Below, in pieces: positions 61,701 to 64,000 of a stretch of 64,000 nucleotides of DNA. The position numbers were made by a program, and so were the translations under genes. The number at the start of each line of letters is the position of its first letter. Position 1 is the first letter of the stretch. Location of the stretch: positions 135,284,125 through 135,348,124 of the forward strand of contig NC_134276.1 of NCBI RefSeq assembly GCF_949628215.1. Direction: 5' to 3'. This DNA is from Phalacrocorax aristotelis (Eukaryota; Chordata; Aves; Suliformes; Phalacrocoracidae). The notes beneath the pieces were generated by a model. The model was given only the letters and a program-made list of their open reading frames with translations, was not told where the DNA came from and made no database searches.

Positions 61701-63747
61701 CATACATTCCTTTGAAAATCTGTTTATAAACACTTATATCCCTTTGGAAAAAGGGATACGTTTCTCAGTCAATAGAGACGGGTGGAGTGTGTCCCAGGAC
61801 AGGGTATGGAATGGGTCAAGGGTGGTGTGAGTTAGAAAAGATCGTATGCTTTAAAGGCAGTCTTCAGTGGTACTGGATGATGACAGTAATGGTGTTAGTT
61901 GGAAATTAAGACTTCTGGTTAACCACAAAGAATTATGGCTCTACCTTCTCATTCAGTGGGTAGAAGTCTTTGTCCAGAGAGACGATCCGAAACAGAACTG
62001 AAGGAGGTAACAGAAAAGAAGGAAATGCCACTGTTAAATTTGTAGCCGTTTACTAGGAAATGTCAGTGTTTCAATAATTTATAACTTAGATTCATTTCAC
62101 AGATCAATAGGCTCTGAACTGAGATCTCTAAGTTATGGAAGCAATTTTTTCAGGCTCTTTGTCTTGCAGATGGTGAGAGGCAGATAAATTTAGAAGGATA
62201 ATCAGGTCCTGGTTAAACTGAATTGTCCCTTGGGACTGTCTGTCCTGCTTTGTTGATTCAGGTGCAGCCAAGGGAAATTCTGCTTTGAAGTCATCCCAGA
62301 TTTGTGCCTTTGTTGAGTAGAATGAATCTGAGCCTGTGACTACATCTGGCTGAGATGCTGTGCCTGGAGGATGGAGAATAGGAATGATGAAGGTACCACA
62401 TGCCCTAGATCTCAGCTGATAGAAAGAAGATTTACTGAGGACTTTAACTTCCCTGTGAGGAAGTCTGAAAATTTTAATAAAAGTATAGGGCCTCTGGGTA
62501 ATGAAGCACATAAGATTTTCTGCTGTCAGAGTCAACACCAACCTAATTCCCCATACCTGTCTGTCCAGGCTTGTAGATGGGTTTGTCTGTCTGGACGAAG
62601 ACCAAGCTCTCAGAATTCTTCACCAGCACCGACTTGCGGCTCCTGAAATGCAGTGTCGCCCCCTTCACCGTCACAGTGAGAAATGCTACTGATGTGCTGT
62701 TGGATTTTGGAACCTAAGGAAAATGAAGAACATAACTGCTTTGCTGATTCACCTCATTGCACTAAGCCTTTCAAGGATGGAGTATTAGCTAGGTCTGAAA
62801 GTTTCCTGAAGGGACACCAAAGACTCAGTGCTAGAAGCAAGAGAAAAACATGATTTTCTGGTATGAACTTGGAGGGCTTGTCTCCTCTGTCTCAAGAAAT
62901 TCTTTTTCCTATGGGAATTGTTGCAATGATAGATCCTTTCAATTTCCTTGAGTTTTCTCCATACTTCTTCCTCTTCTTCAAATACTGGAAGTCTTTTCCC
63001 TTCATTCATACACTTTCCTTAGAGAAAATACTGAATCTGACCTTGTTCCGTCTTATGATTTGTCAAAATGTAAATCAATCCAGATTCACTATTTAGGGAG
63101 TTGGACCAGTTGCTTACATTACTCACCAACCAGCCTTCTGCAAGAAACAATCATGAATAAGCTCCAGAAGGAGAAAAATGACATCATGGACCTTTACTGT
63201 CTTTTACCATTCCCTAGCTTCTACATTTCTCATTCTACTTCATTATTTTTCCTCTGAGGCTTACACAGATCAAACAAACATGCGGTATGTTCTGTCAGTC
63301 GAAGCTCTAGGATGAAAGATCCCAAAAGAGTTCTCTAAGCCCTGCATGCACAGAAATATCGTGTGGGACACATAATTTGATAATGGTGGAAAATTATTCC
63401 TCATAAGGTTGCCACAGTCAATTTTCCATATAAAATTCATTTTTTGTTTGGCTTGGCTTAGAAGTCTCTACAATATGTCTTATTTCTCATTTCTGGACTG
63501 TTTAGATCTACTACATCACATCAATAAACACGAGGGGTCACCCCACAAGGATGAGATACTCACAGAGAACGGGATGCAGGTGAACATATCCTTCTCCGAC
63601 ACCACATCATCAATCAAGCTCCTGTTTTCCCCTTGATGCTCAAGTGTGGCGCTCAGTGTCACAGACTCATTCAGGTGGGTCAGCTGTACACAGACTTTCT
63701 CAGGAGAATCAGTGTGTATCAGAAAGGGCAGTAGCACCATATACTGC
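28704..63747 (-). CDS. Gene B: alpha-2-macroglobulin-like proteinase inhibitor, exons 2-36 (lacks only exon 1)
   Basis: Paralogue of gene A on the opposite strand, nearly complete. Thirty-five exons sum to 4,336 bases: one base closing a split codon, 1,444 residues and a TGA stop, close to the usual A2M length of about 1,450 mature residues. Counted from exon 2: macroglobulin domains 1-645, bait region about 645-719, thioester Cys at residue 944 (with about five residues from exon 1 this matches mature A2M numbering, Cys949), receptor-binding domain in exons 31-35. The C terminus ends in Gly-Asn-Ala as in human A2M. Exon lengths equal those of gene A except exons 11, 17 and 18. Sequons such as Asn-Glu-Ser and Asn-Arg-Ser in exon 2 fit a secreted glycoprotein. 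No frameshift or stop was seen, so the gene looks functional. Confidence 0.94.
28730..30980 (-). other. Gene B intron 35
   Basis: 2.25 kb intron inside the spacer. A run of eight or more C near 30178-30185 and otherwise nothing recognised. Confidence 0.65.
30981..31022 (-). CDS. Gene B exon 35
   Basis: 42 bp, [14 protein letters not shown], identical to gene A exon 35. Donor gtaggg, joined to exon 36 at 28729. Confidence 0.93.
31748..31850 (-). CDS. Gene B exon 34
   Basis: 103 bp, VKVYDYYET block, identical to gene A exon 34. Confidence 0.95.
32278..32346 (-). CDS. Gene B exon 33 (GC donor)
   Basis: 69 bp, identical to gene A exon 33, with the same gcgagt donor. Confidence 0.92.
33082..33172 (-). 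CDS. Gene B exon 32
   Basis: 91 bp, [20 protein letters not shown], identical to gene A exon 32. Confidence 0.94.
33540..33667 (-). CDS. Gene B exon 31
   Basis: 128 bp, start of the receptor-binding domain, identical to gene A exon 31. Confidence 0.94.
33714..33851 (-). repeat. Purine-rich tract in intron 30 (right arm)
   Basis: Mirror copy of 21763-21900; pyrimidine-rich on the plus strand. Confidence 0.85.
33912..34130 (-). CDS. Gene B exon 30
   Basis: 219 bp, [20 protein letters not shown], identical to gene A exon 30. Confidence 0.95.
34698..34924 (-). CDS. Gene B exon 29
   Basis: 227 bp, identical to gene A exon 29, with the same ambiguous gaagaag acceptor (start 34924 or 34921). Confidence 0.9.
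35910..36075 (-). CDS. Gene B exon 28
   Basis: 166 bp, [20 protein letters not shown], identical to gene A exon 28. Acceptor tctctccttccag is its own, unlike gene A, because arm identity ends here. Confidence 0.95.
36079..38241 (-). other. Gene B intron 27
   Basis: 2.2 kb AT-richer intron, against 290 bp in gene A. No exon or known repeat recognised. Confidence 0.6.
38242..38316 (-). CDS. Gene B exon 27
   Basis: 75 bp, [20 protein letters not shown], diverged from gene A exon 27 just outside the arm. Confidence 0.93.
38604..38760 (-). CDS. Gene B exon 26
   Basis: 157 bp, [20 protein letters not shown] and [19 protein letters not shown]. About 94% identical to gene A exon 26. Confidence 0.94.
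39304..39388 (-). CDS. Gene B exon 25
   Basis: 85 bp, [20 protein letters not shown], ends NSW across the junction. Confidence 0.93.
39389..40305 (-). other. Gene B intron 24
   Basis: 917 bp intron with a 22-bp tandem repeat at 39961-40008. The first 22 bases next to exon 24 are shared with gene A. Confidence 0.6.
39961..40008. repeat. 22-bp tandem repeat, about 2.2 copies
   Basis: Units at 39961-39982 and 39983-40004 differ by one base, followed by a partial third. Confidence 0.8.
40306..40482 (-). CDS. Gene B exon 24 (thioester exon)
   Basis: 177 bp, [20 protein letters not shown] then [13 protein letters not shown]; the protein is identical to gene A with three base changes. The thioester site is intact. 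Confidence 0.96.
40412..40426 (-). other. Thioester motif GCGEQ of gene B
   Basis: Codons for Gly-Cys-Gly-Glu-Gln on the minus strand; the Cys is residue 944 counted from exon 2. Confidence 0.95.
40611..40694 (-). CDS. Gene B exon 23
   Basis: 84 bp, [20 protein letters not shown], ends YFTVLG. Diverged from gene A exon 23. Confidence 0.92.
41303..41354 (-). CDS. Gene B exon 22
   Basis: 52 bp, [17 protein letters not shown]. Acceptor ttctccccaag. The (CAAA)n/A-rich tract at 41370-41399 supplies its polypyrimidine tract on this strand. Confidence 0.91.
41370..41399. repeat. (CAAA)n / A-rich simple repeat
   Basis: Four CAAA units running into a nine-A run, just upstream (minus strand) of gene B exon 22. 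Confidence 0.85.
42229..42241. repeat. Poly-G run (13 G)
   Basis: Uninterrupted G run followed by an A-rich stretch, deep in gene B intron 21. Confidence 0.9.
43189..43212. repeat. Short AT-rich hairpin
   Basis: Perfect 9-bp inverted repeat (attatatag / ctatataat) with a 6-base loop; probably chance in AT-rich intron. Confidence 0.5.
43894..44015 (-). CDS. Gene B exon 21
   Basis: 122 bp, [18 protein letters not shown] and [11 protein letters not shown]. Three base differences from gene A (Val to Ala once), plus about 35 bp of shared upstream intron. Confidence 0.94.
44621..44747 (-). CDS. Gene B exon 20
   Basis: 127 bp, [20 protein letters not shown] and [15 protein letters not shown]. Diverged from gene A exon 20. 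Confidence 0.93.
44748..45827 (-). other. Gene B intron 19
   Basis: 1.1 kb, AT-rich; nothing recognised. Confidence 0.6.
45828..46056 (-). CDS. Gene B exon 19
   Basis: 229 bp, [16 protein letters not shown]. No base difference from gene A exon 19 was found by eye, while the introns on both sides are unrelated beyond a few splice-site bases. Confidence 0.95.
46327..46447 (-). CDS. Gene B exon 18 (bait region, end)
   Basis: 121 bp, 24 bp longer than in gene A. Acidic bait end ([16 protein letters not shown]), then [14 protein letters not shown]. Confidence 0.91.
46448..47888 (-). other. Gene B intron 17
   Basis: 1.4 kb between the two bait exons. No CR1 as in gene A, nothing recognised. Confidence 0.6.
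47889..47988 (-). CDS. Gene B exon 17 (bait region, first part)
   Basis: 100 bp, [18 protein letters not shown] then a bait segment rich in His, Met and Ser. 33 bp shorter than in gene A. Confidence 0.91.
48691..48861 (-). CDS. Gene B exon 16
   Basis: 171 bp, [20 protein letters not shown], ends DAYDILK. Confidence 0.93.
49074..49223 (-). CDS. Gene B exon 15
   Basis: 150 bp, [20 protein letters not shown] and [19 protein letters not shown]. Confidence 0.94.
49590..49732 (-). CDS. Gene B exon 14
   Basis: 143 bp, [20 protein letters not shown], ends CFSNK. Confidence 0.93.
49733..50973 (-). other. Gene B intron 13
   Basis: 1.2 kb AT-rich intron; nothing recognised. Confidence 0.6.
50974..51037 (-). 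CDS. Gene B exon 13
   Basis: 64 bp, [20 protein letters not shown]. Confidence 0.92.
51038..52677 (-). other. Gene B intron 12
   Basis: 1.6 kb AT-rich intron; no exon or known repeat recognised. Confidence 0.6.
52678..52905 (-). CDS. Gene B exon 12
   Basis: 228 bp, [40 protein letters not shown], ends KKIVIYYL. Confidence 0.93.
53171..53332 (-). CDS. Gene B exon 11
   Basis: 162 bp, [20 protein letters not shown], one codon longer than gene A; includes an Asn-Tyr-Thr sequon. Confidence 0.92.
53333..54212 (-). other. Gene B intron 10
   Basis: 880 bp; nothing recognised. Confidence 0.6.
54213..54322 (-). CDS. Gene B exon 10
   Basis: 110 bp, [20 protein letters not shown], ends GIPLFGR. The donor gtacgg is weaker than usual. 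Confidence 0.91.
54458..54572 (-). CDS. Gene B exon 9
   Basis: 115 bp, [20 protein letters not shown], ends EDGT. Confidence 0.92.
54573..55301 (-). other. Gene B intron 8
   Basis: 729 bp; nothing recognised. Confidence 0.6.
55302..55425 (-). CDS. Gene B exon 8
   Basis: 124 bp, [20 protein letters not shown], ends EEFTKQ. Confidence 0.93.
55426..56154 (-). other. Gene B intron 7
   Basis: 729 bp; nothing recognised. Confidence 0.6.
56155..56239 (-). CDS. Gene B exon 7
   Basis: 85 bp, [20 protein letters not shown], ends VCGL. Confidence 0.93.
56240..58139 (-). other. Gene B intron 6
   Basis: 1.9 kb; no exon or known repeat recognised. Confidence 0.6.
58140..58308 (-). CDS. Gene B exon 6
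   Basis: 169 bp, [34 protein letters not shown], ends FSVEEY. Confidence 0.93.
58309..61211 (-). other. Gene B intron 5
   Basis: 2.9 kb, the longest intron in the window. Short T and A homopolymers (59530, 60056, 60773), no exon or known transposon recognised. Confidence 0.6.
61212..61232 (-). CDS. Gene B exon 5 (21-bp microexon)
   Basis: Encodes FPFVYVQ, matching the short A2M exon for IPLVYIQ. Flanked by ccccacag and gtgagt; needed to keep the frame between exons 4 and 6. Confidence 0.9.
61233..61944 (-). other. Gene B intron 4
   Basis: 712 bp; nothing recognised. Confidence 0.6.
61945..61997 (-). CDS. Gene B exon 4
   Basis: 53 bp, [18 protein letters not shown]. Confidence 0.92.
61998..62557 (-). 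other. Gene B intron 3
   Basis: 560 bp; nothing recognised. Confidence 0.6.
62558..62714 (-). CDS. Gene B exon 3
   Basis: 157 bp, [20 protein letters not shown] and [14 protein letters not shown], the classic family motif; Asn-Ser-Thr sequon. Confidence 0.95.
62715..63563 (-). other. Gene B intron 2
   Basis: 849 bp; nothing recognised. Confidence 0.6.
63564..63747 (-). CDS. Gene B exon 2
   Basis: 184 bp, [20 protein letters not shown] and [20 protein letters not shown], the first macroglobulin domain right after the signal-peptide exon. Acceptor gtcttcctag. Confidence 0.94.
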
Positions 63748-64000
63748 CTAGGAAGACAGGGAAGCAAGAATCAGGAGTTTTAAGGAAACAGTATTAAGTG
63801 GAAGGAAATTAACACATCAGCATGCCTAATCCGTTACTATCCTTGTGAATTGCAGTGCAAATACACGAGCATTCATTTTATTTTGGGTTTATACATATTA
63901 AACTGCCCAACTAATTAGCCTAAAAGCAGGAAAAATGCTTGCAGTAGAAGGAACAATTTCTATGCTAATAGAGTCTCCTTTACAAGGGATGTTTCGTCCG
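63748..64000 (-). other. Gene B intron 1 (3' part)
   Basis: Exon 1 with the signal peptide is expected beyond 64000; nothing recognised here. Confidence 0.6.

Noticed and set aside
1-64000. Naming either gene as chicken ovostatin (OVST) or A2M
   Set aside because: Family membership is certain, but bait and thioester sequences do not match ovostatin as I recall it, and orthology needs a tree.
1-64000. tRNA, rRNA, CRISPR array or phage-like cassette
   Set aside because: None seen; the spliced exons, CR1 elements and intron composition are those of a bird chromosome.

Overview
This is vertebrate nuclear DNA, almost certainly from a bird. It has long spliced genes with GT-AG introns, CR1-type LINE fragments in introns, and no compact bacterial-style genes. 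The window holds two closely related alpha-2-macroglobulin (A2M) family proteinase-inhibitor genes lying tail to tail. The longer lines of open reading frame are mostly chance readings of introns. The real coding sequence is 64 short exons that I placed by splice sites, reading phase and resemblance to A2M.

Gene A (+ strand, about 477-24633, 5' end outside the window) shows exons 7-35. Gene B (- strand, 63747 down to 28704) shows exons 2-36, with only the signal-peptide exon beyond the right edge. I number exons by the 36-exon layout of A2M. Both frames stay open through every junction: gene B gives 1,444 residues plus a stop from exon 2 onward, and gene A gives 1,243 complete codons. Both keep the thioester motif GCGEQ and the receptor-binding domain. 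Their bait regions (exons 17-18), the segment cut by target proteinases, differ completely, so the pair probably traps different enzymes.

The striking feature is a large inverted repeat: 19536-24639 and 30975-36078, each 5,104 bp, separated by 6,335 bp. Every landmark I compared is mirror-identical with a constant coordinate sum of 55,614, including introns. The arms hold exons 28-35 of each gene. Their outer and inner limits fall on splice junctions: identity stops 3 bases before exon 28 and 6 bases after exon 35. Outside the arms the introns are unrelated, yet exons 19, 21 and 24 are again (near-)identical. This fits repeated gene conversion seeded by exon homology, though an assembly duplication has to be excluded for the big arms.

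Layout: 1-476 intron of gene A; 477-24633 gene A exons 7-35 with three CR1-like fragments; 24640-28568 3' region of gene A and intergenic DNA with a candidate last exon and a tandem poly(A) signal; 28582-63747 gene B on the minus strand; 63748-64000 gene B intron 1. The spacer carries the last exon of gene B and presumably that of gene A, so recombination between the arms would invert it and exchange the C-terminal exons and poly(A) sites of the two genes. I saw no rRNA, tRNA or CRISPR array and no promoter.
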